DNA of 51,552 bases from Bacteroidota bacterium (GTDB lineage Bacteria > Bacteroidota > Bacteroidia > AKYH767-A > OLB10): NCBI GenBank assembly GCA_018268195.1, contig JAFDWZ010000007.1:1-51552 (forward strand), in the 5' to 3' direction. The position numbers and the translations under genes were made by a program. This document shows, piece after piece, positions 26,513 through 34,096 of the stretch (position 1 is the first letter of the stretch; every line of letters begins with the position of its first letter). The notes beneath the pieces were generated by a model that searched no databases, was not told the DNA's origin, and saw only the letters and a list, made by a program, of their open reading frames with translations.

Positions 26513-26520
26513 CAAAGGTA
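26513..26520 (-). promoter_or_regulatory. -7 box for the ACMSD gene
   Basis: Minus-strand TACCTTTG, an exact match to the -7 consensus, 21 bp before the chosen ATG at 26491. It excludes the longer frame that would start at 26554. Confidence 0.55.
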
Positions 26521-26555
26521 TAAACATCTCCTTCTGCAGATAAAATAAAAACAAG

Positions 26556-26563
26556 TACCTTTG
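26556..26563 (+). promoter_or_regulatory. -7 box for the RecD-like helicase gene
   Basis: Plus-strand TACCTTTG (exact match) with TTCTG at 26532-26536 as a weak -33 element, 19 bp apart. It forms a back-to-back pair with the ACMSD promoter. Confidence 0.55.
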
Positions 26564-26578
26564 AAAAAATCGAATTCA

Positions 26579-27988
26579 TTGGCATCGAAAACAGAGAAAT
26601 ATTTACTGACTCATTTTCCTTTTAATCCTACAGGCTCGCAAAAACAACTGATGCGCCTTATGTCAGAGTTTATAGATTCACATGTTAGCCGCAAGTGTTT
26701 TTTATTGAAGGGATATGCCGGAACAGGGAAAACCACGCTGATAAAATCACTGATTAAAACACTACGAAAATTAGATTACGATGTCGTGCTATTGGCACCA
26801 ACAGGTAGAGCCGCAAAAGTAATTACTCATTACACAGGCAATCAAGCATCCACCATTCATCGTTATCTCTACGAAATAAAAAGTGATAAGGACGGAGAAG
26901 TGATTTCAAAAGTCAAAGAGAATAAACATCACAGACAGGTTTTTATTATTGACGAAGCTTCAATGATTTCGAATGAAGATGATAAAACCCTTTTTAAAGG
27001 TGCAAGTCTGCTTGCTGATTGTATTGATTATGTGTATTCGCAAACCGACAATTTTATTTTTTTCATTGGCGATACCGCTCAGTTACCTCCCGTTGGAATT
27101 GAAATAAGTCCTGCATTGGATGCTGAATATCTGCAACGCATGCATGATCTTGATGTCAAACATTTTGAACTGAAGGAAGTTGTAAGGCAACAGTTAGACT
27201 CCGGTATTCTTGCAAATGCTCATTGTACGCGCTTGCTCATTGAGCGTGACGAAAATTTCCCACGACTGAAAGTGGATGGATTTGATGATATGGAACGAAT
27301 CACACAGACAGAAATTGCTGATGTGTTTGAAGAGTTTTTCCCATTGCGTTCGGATGGAAGTTCAATGATAATCTGCAGAAGTAACAAGCAAGCTAACAAA
27401 TACAATGAGTTTATCCGTAAACGTTACTATGCCTTTGAAGAAGCAGTTGAAAAAAATGAAAGACTGATGGTGGTAAAAAATAATTATTTCTGGCATGAGT
27501 CAGATGATAAAAATGCATTCATAGCCAATGGCGATGAGTTGCAGGTAATACGGACTTACAGTAAAGAAACCGTTAATGGTTTTGATTTTATGGACGCAGT
27601 TGTGGAGCTTAAGGATGAGGATAGCACCCGTTTAAGAGTAAAACTTTTGCTCAACACACTCACAACAGAAACTCCTGCATTGCCGCATGACGATTACAGA
27701 AAACTGTTTCAGCAGCTGAGTGAAAATTACAGAACTCCCAAAGGGAAAATAAACATGCGTAAGATGAAAAGCGATCCATATCTGAATGCGCTTCAGGTGA
27801 AATATGCTTATGCAATCACCTGCCACAAAGCACAGGGCGGGCAGTGGGAAACCGTGTTTGTGGATCCTGGATTTATTCCTGATGACGGTTATAACAAAGA
27901 TTATATGCGTTGGCTTTATACAGCTTTAACACGAGCACAGCAAAAGGCTTATCTGGTTTCTATACCTGAACGTTTTTTTGTAAGCTGA
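26579..27988 (+). CDS. RecD-like superfamily 1 DNA helicase (AAA ATPase)
   Basis: A 469-residue SF1B-type helicase. Walker A is GYAGTGKTT (residues 45-53), motif II is FIIDEASM, motif III GDTAQLPPVG, motif IV/V region AITCHKAQGGQWETVFVD, and motif VI YTALTRAQQKAYLV. It corresponds to the helicase core of RecD/RecD2 without RecBCD partners; such stand-alone copies are common in Bacteroidota and probably act in DNA repair or replication restart. No ATG fits the N-terminus. TTG codons at 26561 and 26579 are in frame; the first overlaps the -7 box, so I chose 26579. Divergent from ACMSD, convergent with the SprT-like gene. Confidence 0.88.
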   Translation: MASKTEKYLLTHFPFNPTGSQKQLMRLMSEFIDSHVSRKCFLLKGYAGTGKTTLIKSLIKTLRKLDYDVVLLAPTGRAAKVITHYTGNQASTIHRYLYEIKSDKDGEVISKVKENKHHRQVFIIDEASMISNEDDKTLFKGASLLADCIDYVYSQTDNFIFFIGDTAQLPPVGIEISPALDAEYLQRMHDLDVKHFELKEVVRQQLDSGILANAHCTRLLIERDENFPRLKVDGFDDMERITQTEIADVFEEFFPLRSDGSSMIICRSNKQANKYNEFIRKRYYAFEEAVEKNERLMVVKNNYFWHESDDKNAFIANGDELQVIRTYSKETVNGFDFMDAVVELKDEDSTRLRVKLLLNTLTTETPALPHDDYRKLFQQLSENYRTPKGKINMRKMKSDPYLNALQVKYAYAITCHKAQGGQWETVFVDPGFIPDDGYNKDYMRWLYTALTRAQQKAYLVSIPERFFVS

Positions 27989-28024
27989 AGAAAATGTTGA
28001 GTAAATAAAAAATCTCTTCCTCAG

Positions 28025-28648
28025 TTAAAGAGGCATCACTTCGGTGACGGGGTTGATGAAGTAAATACTCTTTGATTTTACTTCAAGGCAGCAGAAATTT
28101 TTTCGTAATTGTTGTTGCTTGATGAATACACGCCCGGTTCGGATTTTAAACTTCGCTCCTGTTTCTATTTCCTCCAGTGTAAGCCATCGGTCTTCCGGAC
28201 GGTCATAGTTTCGCAATGTGCGAAGCAGGTTATGATCGGAGCAGCTGGTAGCTGCCGGATTTTCCATGTAAGAAAGAAGTGCTTGCACAATATCATCCGG
28301 AAAAATGTTAGCTCTCAGAATCGGTAGCATAAGCTTACGATATTCGTTTTTCCATTCTTTGCCATGAGGCACGGTAATACGTTTACGAATTTTCCATTGG
28401 TTAAGATGGGCAACTTCGTGAATAAACGTAATCAGAAATGCATAAGGGTTTAAATCGTGATTAATGGAAATGCGATGTCCGTGTCCATCCTGTGGAGGGC
28501 GATAATCTCCATACTTACTGTTACGGCTGCGAGTTATTTTCAGACCTATTTTATTTTCTGAAATCCAATCTAAACAATAAGGTATGGCCTTTTCAGGAAT
28601 ATATTTTTTTAAAGCTTCTTCAATTTGTAATAAAGTAACTCGCGACAT
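28025..28648 (-). CDS. SprT-like zinc metalloprotease-domain protein
   Basis: A 207-residue protein with a SprT-like domain. The zinc site is HEVAH (residues 77-81) with a third His in VPHGKEW (His95). Around it are YCLDWISENKIGLKITRSRNSKYGDYR, ISINHDLNPYAFLITFIH, and WKNEYRKLM. The C-terminal third has Cys103-like spacing only weakly resembling the zinc ribbon of SprT. Proteins of this family include Spartan-type DNA-protein crosslink proteases; whether this one is active is untested. It lies 18 bp after feoB on the same strand, probably by read-through and not function. Confidence 0.88.
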   Translation of the reverse strand: MSRVTLLQIEEALKKYIPEKAIPYCLDWISENKIGLKITRSRNSKYGDYRPPQDGHGHRISINHDLNPYAFLITFIHEVAHLNQWKIRKRITVPHGKEWKNEYRKLMLPILRANIFPDDIVQALLSYMENPAATSCSDHNLLRTLRNYDRPEDRWLTLEEIETGAKFKIRTGRVFIKQQQLRKNFCCLEVKSKSIYFINPVTEVMPL

Positions 28649-28666
28649 TGGTGATAAAGAAACAGA

Positions 28667-30790
28667 TTATTTTAATAACTGATAAGCGATGAAGCTGGCC
28701 AACCATGCCAGTGCACCCATATAAACAAACTGAATGAAAGGCCACTTCCATGACCCTGTTTCACGTTTCACTACGGCAAGCGTGCTCATGCATTGCATGG
28801 CAAAAGCATAAAACAACATCAGCGATAATCCAACAGCAAGCGTATAACGCGGTGCTCCATCTTCCGTTTTTTCGGCTCTCATTTTTTCGAGAATTGGTTG
28901 GTTCTCTGATTCACCACCAACGCTGTAAATGGTTGACATGGTTCCAACAAATACTTCGCGTGCTGCAAATGAAGTAACCAAAGCAATTCCAATCTTCCAG
29001 TCGAATCCCAGAGGTTTAATGGCAGGCTCCAGTGCTCTACCCATCCATCCAGCATAAGAATTTTCAAGTTTTTCTGATTGCAACTGTGCCAGTTTTTCCT
29101 GCGATGGTTCCGGCTGAGATGCCTGTTCGGTATATTCTTTTTCAAGAGTTGAATATTTATCGCCAGGACCGCGTGACGACAGATACCACAGCACAATAGA
29201 AATGGCAATAATTATTTTTCCGGCATCAAAAAGAAATATTTTTACTTTATCGTAAATGGTAATCAGAATATTTTTCCATCGAGGTAAACGGTAAACGGGA
29301 AGTTCAAGAATAAAGAAATCGCGGCCTTTCGATTTTAATATCTTTTTCATAACCCATGCAGAAACTATTGCAGCCACAAATCCTATCAGATACATAAACA
29401 TCATTATCAGCCCCTGCGAATTGATAAATCCAAAAAGATAATATCGCGGAATGATGAGAGAAATCAACAAGGTGTAAACAGGCAATCGTGCCGAACAACT
29501 CATCAGCGGAGTAACCATGATGGTGATGATTCTTTCTTTCCAACTTTGAATGGTACGTGTTGCCATGATGGCAGGTACTGCACATGCTACACCACTGATT
29601 AACGGAATTACCGAACGCCCGTTAAGTCCGAAAGGACGCATCAGCCTATCCATGATAAAACTTACACGCGACATATATCCGGTATCTTCCAGAATGGTGA
29701 TAAATAAAAACAGCAGTGCTATCTGTGGAATAAAAATGATGATTCCTCCAAGCCCGGCCAGAACACCATTTACCAATAAATCATTGAGCATTCCTTTGGG
29801 TAGCCACTCACTCACCTTTGACGATAGTTGTGCAAAAGTGCCATCAATAAAATCCATTGGAAACTGTGCCACATTGAATATAAACTGGAATATAATAAAC
29901 AGGATGGCAAGAAAAATTATAAAACCCCAAATGCGGTGAGTTACCAGATTATCAATACTACGGGTAAAGGATTTACGAAGTGATACTTCCTGCGAAACAC
30001 AACTTTTCATAAGCACCGAAATGGTTTTGTAACGTTCCAGTGTTTCTCCTGCCTGCATCACGTTATTTTTAAAATCGTGTTTTTGAGTGATAGCTCTCAA
30101 CAGCGATTTTTCTTTTTCTCCTGCAAAGGATAGCTGAACTTTTTCAAAATTTCCGGCAAGCAGAAAAGCTGCATAATCACTTTTTAGCGGAAAATTATTT
30201 TTAATTTCATGAATAACTTCGGGAGCTAATGATAGCGAAGGCATAATATCCCTTTCAGGTTGAGGGCGGCATTCAAGAAGAGCTTTTTTTATCTCTTCAA
30301 TCCCTGAGTTTTGCCGAACTATGGCAGGAATAATTTTTATCCCCAATGCTTTTTCCAGTTTCGGAATGTCTATTCGTAAACCTTTTTTAGATGCCAGATC
30401 CATCATATTAAGTACCAGTACTACCGGTACTTTTAAATCAATAATCTGAGAGCATAAGAATAAACTTCGTTTCAGATTTGTAGCATCTGCAATCACAATC
30501 ACTCGGTCAGGATGCGACTCATCATTCAAATCAGTCAGTACCTGATAAGGAATTTGCTCGTCAATAGTTTTAGGATACAGGCTGTAGGTGCCCGGCAAAT
30601 CCGTTATTTTGATTTTATAATTATTACCATCAGCAGCATTGCGAACGGTGAACTGACCAACATGTTTGTCAACTGTTACTCCCGGGAAATTGGCGACTTT
30701 CTGATTGAGGCCTGTAAGTGCATTAAATAAAGTACTCTTCCCGCTGTTGGGGTTTCCTACTAATGCAACTTTAAGATTGATATCGGCCAC
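28667..30790 (-). CDS. feoB: Ferrous iron transporter B
   Basis: A 707-residue inner-membrane Fe(II) transporter with a cytosolic G domain. G1 is GNPNSGKS (residues 12-19), the switch region is VANFPGVTVDK, G3 DLPGTYS, and G4 LVLNMMD. The membrane domain has the two Gate motifs: GVACAVPAIMATRTI with PLMSCSARLPVYTLL, and FAAREVFVGTMSTIYSVG. Length and order are standard. It follows feoA by 15 bp, forming the classical feoAB operon; FeoC is not seen. Confidence 0.97.
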   Translation of the reverse strand: MADINLKVALVGNPNSGKSTLFNALTGLNQKVANFPGVTVDKHVGQFTVRNAADGNNYKIKITDLPGTYSLYPKTIDEQIPYQVLTDLNDESHPDRVIVIADATNLKRSLFLCSQIIDLKVPVVLVLNMMDLASKKGLRIDIPKLEKALGIKIIPAIVRQNSGIEEIKKALLECRPQPERDIMPSLSLAPEVIHEIKNNFPLKSDYAAFLLAGNFEKVQLSFAGEKEKSLLRAITQKHDFKNNVMQAGETLERYKTISVLMKSCVSQEVSLRKSFTRSIDNLVTHRIWGFIIFLAILFIIFQFIFNVAQFPMDFIDGTFAQLSSKVSEWLPKGMLNDLLVNGVLAGLGGIIIFIPQIALLFLFITILEDTGYMSRVSFIMDRLMRPFGLNGRSVIPLISGVACAVPAIMATRTIQSWKERIITIMVTPLMSCSARLPVYTLLISLIIPRYYLFGFINSQGLIMMFMYLIGFVAAIVSAWVMKKILKSKGRDFFILELPVYRLPRWKNILITIYDKVKIFLFDAGKIIIAISIVLWYLSSRGPGDKYSTLEKEYTEQASQPEPSQEKLAQLQSEKLENSYAGWMGRALEPAIKPLGFDWKIGIALVTSFAAREVFVGTMSTIYSVGGESENQPILEKMRAEKTEDGAPRYTLAVGLSLMLFYAFAMQCMSTLAVVKRETGSWKWPFIQFVYMGALAWLASFIAYQLLK

Positions 30791-30805
30791 CTGCGCTGAG
30801 AAAAT

Positions 30806-31033
30806 TTATAATGTACTTACCAAAACAGTTTCAGCTTCTGATTTTCTGATACTGAGTATATAGCCTGCAACAGCAATAGCGATGGGATCACCAAGCGGTG
30901 CCACTCTTTCTACTTGTACTTTTTCACCCGGAATACATCCCATTTCCATCAACTTAAGTTTTATTTCTTCGTCAGTAAATTGTTGTATGATGCAAATATT
31001 TCCAGGTAGTATCTCACTTAATTTCTTATCCAC
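30806..31033 (-). CDS. feoA: FeoA-type SH3-like protein of the ferrous iron system
   Basis: FeoA is a small cytosolic SH3-like protein needed for FeoB function. The core is KLSEILPGNICIIQQF, LKLMEMGCIPGEKVQVERVAPLG, and DPIAIAVAGYILSIRKSEAETV. I choose an in-frame GTG at 31033, giving 75 residues, the normal FeoA length. An upstream ATG at 31129 would add 32 residues without family resemblance and would run through the divergent panC -7 box. TATTTTCG on the minus strand (31059-31066, 7/8 of the -7 consensus) lies 25 bp before this GTG. Start choice is less certain than the gene. Confidence 0.88.
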   Translation of the reverse strand: MDKKLSEILPGNICIIQQFTDEEIKLKLMEMGCIPGEKVQVERVAPLGDPIAIAVAGYILSIRKSEAETVLVSTL

Positions 31034-31058
31034 AACGGTATTGTAAAGTTTGGTGCTG

Positions 31059-31066
31059 CGAAAATA
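31059..31066 (-). promoter_or_regulatory. Possible -7 box for feoAB
   Basis: Minus-strand TATTTTCG, 7 of 8 positions of TAnnTTTG, 25 bp before the GTG start proposed for feoA. No -33 box at normal spacing. Confidence 0.35.
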
Positions 31067-31113
31067 GGCATCCTTCTTTAATTTGAGGTTAATAAACAAC
31101 TCATCGGGTTGGT

Positions 31114-31121
31114 TAGTTTTG
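31114..31121 (+). promoter_or_regulatory. -7 box for panC
   Basis: TAGTTTTG, exact match to TAnnTTTG, 27 bp before the panC ATG at 31149. Confidence 0.45.
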
Positions 31122-31148
31122 CCTATCATTGCCTTCTGTAACTTGTTT

Positions 31149-31991
31149 ATGAAAGTTGTTCATACCATACACCATCTCCAGGAAGCCGTTTCAGATTTCA
31201 AAAAACAACATCTGACAGTAGGATTTGTGCCTACTATGGGAGCTTTGCACCAAGGGCATATTTCTCTCACACAAAGGGCTAAAGCCGAAAACAATGTAGT
31301 TGTAGTTAGTATTTTTATTAATCCGATGCAATTTAATAATGCTGACGATTTTAAGAAGTATCCCGTAACTACTGAAAGTGATTTGGCAATGCTCAGTGAG
31401 GCAGGCTGTCATCTTGTTTTTTTACCTTCTGCAGACGAAGTTTACACTGCTCATGAAGCTCCTTTGGTTTTCGACCTTGAAATGCTTGATAAAGTAATGG
31501 AAGGCGAATTTCGTCCCGGACATTTTCAGGGAGTGATAACGGTGGTAAATAAATTTTTTAACTGGATAAAACCTGATAAAGCTTACTTCGGAGAAAAAGA
31601 TTTTCAGCAACTTGCCGTAATCCGAAAAATGAGCACTGCATTGCATCCGGATATGGAGATTATAGGATGTCCTACTTTACGCGAAAAAAATGGACTGGCT
31701 ATGAGCTCAAGAAACCGAAGGCTCTCAGAGCAGGAGCGTAAGGATGCAAGTGTCATTTATGAAAGCATTTCGCTGCTGACGGAATTGAAAAGCAGCTTAG
31801 ATGTTTCCGCAGCAAAAAATCAAGTAATAAACAGCATTCAATCGGTTCAACCTTTTAAAGTAGAATATCTGGATATTGTAAATGCCGATACGTTAATTTC
31901 ACTATCACAGTGGACTGAATCATCACCCATGAGGGCTTGCATTGCAGTATGGTGTAATGAGGTAAGGCTTATTGATAATGTACCGGTTTAA
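31149..31991 (+). CDS. panC: Pantothenate synthetase
   Basis: A 280-residue cytoplasmic enzyme that joins pantoate and beta-alanine with ATP, the last step of vitamin B5 synthesis. Diagnostic motifs: VGFVPTMGALHQGHISL (HIGH-type ATP site), VSIFINPMQFNNADDFKKYP, DKVMEGEFRPGHFQGVITVV, YFGEKDFQQLAVIRKM and TLREKNGLAMSSRNRRL (KMSKS-like). The ATG at 31149 yields MKVVHTIHHLQEAV; the frame is open further upstream but those codons overlap the -7 box. The stop overlaps the convergent methyltransferase by 4 bp. Confidence 0.96.
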   Translation: MKVVHTIHHLQEAVSDFKKQHLTVGFVPTMGALHQGHISLTQRAKAENNVVVVSIFINPMQFNNADDFKKYPVTTESDLAMLSEAGCHLVFLPSADEVYTAHEAPLVFDLEMLDKVMEGEFRPGHFQGVITVVNKFFNWIKPDKAYFGEKDFQQLAVIRKMSTALHPDMEIIGCPTLREKNGLAMSSRNRRLSEQERKDASVIYESISLLTELKSSLDVSAAKNQVINSIQSVQPFKVEYLDIVNADTLISLSQWTESSPMRACIAVWCNEVRLIDNVPV

Positions 31992-32866
31992 AACCCACAC
32001 CTGTGGCGTGAAAAAACTCCGAGTGGTAATTTCTGTTGGGTTTTGCTCTGAAGATATATTTCTCCTGTTTCGCGCTCAATAGATTTGTCAAAATACTGAT
32101 TCATCAGGTTTTCAAGTATGAGCGATGAAAATCCGAGAGAATAGGTGTTGAGTACTAAAAAATGTTTTTTGTCAAGCAGCTGCGATACCAAGTTCAGCAT
32201 TTCATTTATTTCATCTTCCAGTTTCCAGTTTTCGCCATTGGGGCCATGGCCATAGGCAGGAGGGTCCAGAATAATTCCGTGATATTTTTTACCACGTTTT
32301 ACTTCACGTTTAACAAACGTCATAGCATCTTCAACCAGCCATCTCACATGATCCAGTCCGCTCAGAGTCATGTTTTCTTTAGCCCATGTAACCACTTGTT
32401 TTATTGAGTCGAGGTGAATAACATCAGCACCTGCAGCTTTAGCAGCAAGAGTGGCAGCACCGGTGTAGGCAAATAAATTCAACACACGGGGTTGTTCGGT
32501 TTTTATATCTTTTATGGCTCGATAAATATAGTTCCAGTTGACAGCTTGCTCAGGAAAAACACCTACATGTTTAAATGAAGTAAGCCCCAGTCGCAAAATT
32601 ATTTCATCATCTTCCGAAAGCTGATATTTTATTCTCCAGCGATCCGGCATTTCTTTTAATTTTTTCCAGCTTCCTGCCGAGCTGTTCTTAGGTACAAAAC
32701 GCACATGTGCCATTCTTTCCCATTCGGGCAAAGTCATTTTGCGCCCCCACACTGCCTGAGGCTCAGGTCTGATGGTGATGTAAGTACCGAAGCGTTCGAG
32801 TTTTTCAAACTGGCCGCTGTCAATCAGTTCGTAGTCGTTAAAGTGTAATGGGGTAAGCAGATGCAT
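31988..32866 (-). CDS. Class I SAM-dependent methyltransferase (RlmI/RlmL C-terminal type)
   Basis: A 292-residue Rossmann methyltransferase resembling the catalytic domain of 23S rRNA methyltransferases RlmI/RlmK. N-terminal ~90 residues carry RFGTYITIRPEPQAVW, which fits the family's pre-domain. SAM motif I is NLFAYTGAATLAAKAAGADV (about 139-158), followed by the acidic HLDSIKQVVTWAKENM, and motif IV is ILDPPAYGHGPNG (about 199-211). The family methylates cytosine-5 or guanine-N in rRNA; the target nucleotide is not readable here. It converges with panC with a 4-bp overlap of the ends. Confidence 0.85.
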   Translation of the reverse strand: MHLLTPLHFNDYELIDSGQFEKLERFGTYITIRPEPQAVWGRKMTLPEWERMAHVRFVPKNSSAGSWKKLKEMPDRWRIKYQLSEDDEIILRLGLTSFKHVGVFPEQAVNWNYIYRAIKDIKTEQPRVLNLFAYTGAATLAAKAAGADVIHLDSIKQVVTWAKENMTLSGLDHVRWLVEDAMTFVKREVKRGKKYHGIILDPPAYGHGPNGENWKLEDEINEMLNLVSQLLDKKHFLVLNTYSLGFSSLILENLMNQYFDKSIERETGEIYLQSKTQQKLPLGVFSRHRCGF

Positions 32867-32959
32867 GGCGGTAAAAATACAACCAAAAATTTCATAAACC
32901 TTTGTGGAGGCAACCTTTTAACAACTTTATCGTACAACGAAGCATAATATTTTATTAAG

Positions 32960-34093
32960 ATGATAACCAACTCAGTAGAGCAGTCAGTCAGAAAAGATTC
33001 AACTGCCGAACGCAAGTCGCCTCTTAAAGTGTTGTTAGTGGATGATATTCCGGCTAACCTGCTGACATTAGAAAGTATTCTGGAAGATGAAAACCGAATT
33101 TTGATAAAAGCATTTTCGGGCAATGAAGCTTTGAAGTTACTTATGGAAGAGCCTATTGACTTAATTCTTCTCGACATTCAGATGCCGGATATGGATGGCA
33201 TTGAAGTGGCACAGTTGCTGAGAGCAAATCCGAAGACGAAGCATATACCAATCATATTTGTATCAGCCATTGCCAAAAGTGAGCGCCCGAGTTTTGCTGA
33301 ATTTGAGGCGGGATCTTATGATTTTATTCCTAAACCTCTCGATATTGAAGAGACACAGAAAATGGTTGCCATCTTTGAATCGGGATGCAGGTATAAAAGT
33401 CTGATAAAAGAACAGGACCAGAAAATTAAAAGACTGACAGAGCATTTTGATAAATTTCTTTATATCCTTTCTCATGATTTGAATGCACCATTGAGAGCGA
33501 TAGATAATCTGGTGCAATGGCTTGAAGAAGATTTGAAAAGCAGTGCGTCAGAAGAAAGCCTTGAAAATATTAATCTACTGCGAAACAGAGTAGGCAAAAT
33601 GAAACTGCTTCTGGATGGTTTACTCAAATTTGCACGTGCAGGAAGTAAAAATACTCAGCCTGAAATGGTAAACCCACGTACACTGGCAGAAGATATTTTT
33701 AGAAGAGTAAATAATAAAATTGAAACCACTCTGAACATTGAATCTGAAATAGAGTCTTTTGAAACCGATAAATCATCTCTTTCAATAGTGTTGAATGAGT
33801 TGATGCAAAATGCTATTCAGCACAATACAAATCCCTACCCGGAAATTAATGTGAAAATTACAAAGAGTCAGAGTAAAGTTGAATTTAGTATCAGTGATAA
33901 CGGGCAGGGGATAAAACCTCAGCAACAAAAAATGATATTTGAAATCTTTCAGACATTGCCTAACTCTCATAATGAAGAATCAGCAGGGGTAGGTCTGGCC
34001 ATTGTTAAAAAACTGGTAGAAGACCGAGGAGGAGTGGTGTGGGTATCGCCTACTTCCAAAGCCGGGCTTGACATACATTTCACCTGGAAATGA
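32960..34093 (+). CDS. Sensorless REC-histidine kinase (receiver domain first)
   Basis: A 377-residue signalling protein with reversed hybrid order. The receiver domain (about 22-140) has the acidic pair Asp28-Asp29, phospho-acceptor Asp72 (LLDIQMPDMDG) and Lys125 (IPKPLD). A short coiled linker leads to a HisKA domain with His172 in YILSHDLNAPLRAI, the phytochrome-like H-box. The HATPase_c domain has N-box NELMQNAIQHN and G-boxes DNGQGI and GVGLAIVKKL. There are no membrane or sensor segments, so input likely comes through phosphorylation of the REC domain by another kinase. AACCTTTG (32898-32905) resembles a -7 box. No response regulator is adjacent. Confidence 0.92.
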   Translation: MITNSVEQSVRKDSTAERKSPLKVLLVDDIPANLLTLESILEDENRILIKAFSGNEALKLLMEEPIDLILLDIQMPDMDGIEVAQLLRANPKTKHIPIIFVSAIAKSERPSFAEFEAGSYDFIPKPLDIEETQKMVAIFESGCRYKSLIKEQDQKIKRLTEHFDKFLYILSHDLNAPLRAIDNLVQWLEEDLKSSASEESLENINLLRNRVGKMKLLLDGLLKFARAGSKNTQPEMVNPRTLAEDIFRRVNNKIETTLNIESEIESFETDKSSLSIVLNELMQNAIQHNTNPYPEINVKITKSQSKVEFSISDNGQGIKPQQQKMIFEIFQTLPNSHNEESAGVGLAIVKKLVEDRGGVVWVSPTSKAGLDIHFTWK

Positions 34094-34096
34094 TTT

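Noticed and set aside
32824..33177. 117-codon minus-strand frame between the methyltransferase and the REC-kinase
   Set aside because: It overlaps the receiver-domain codons and reads Ser/Leu-rich antisense of conserved sequence.
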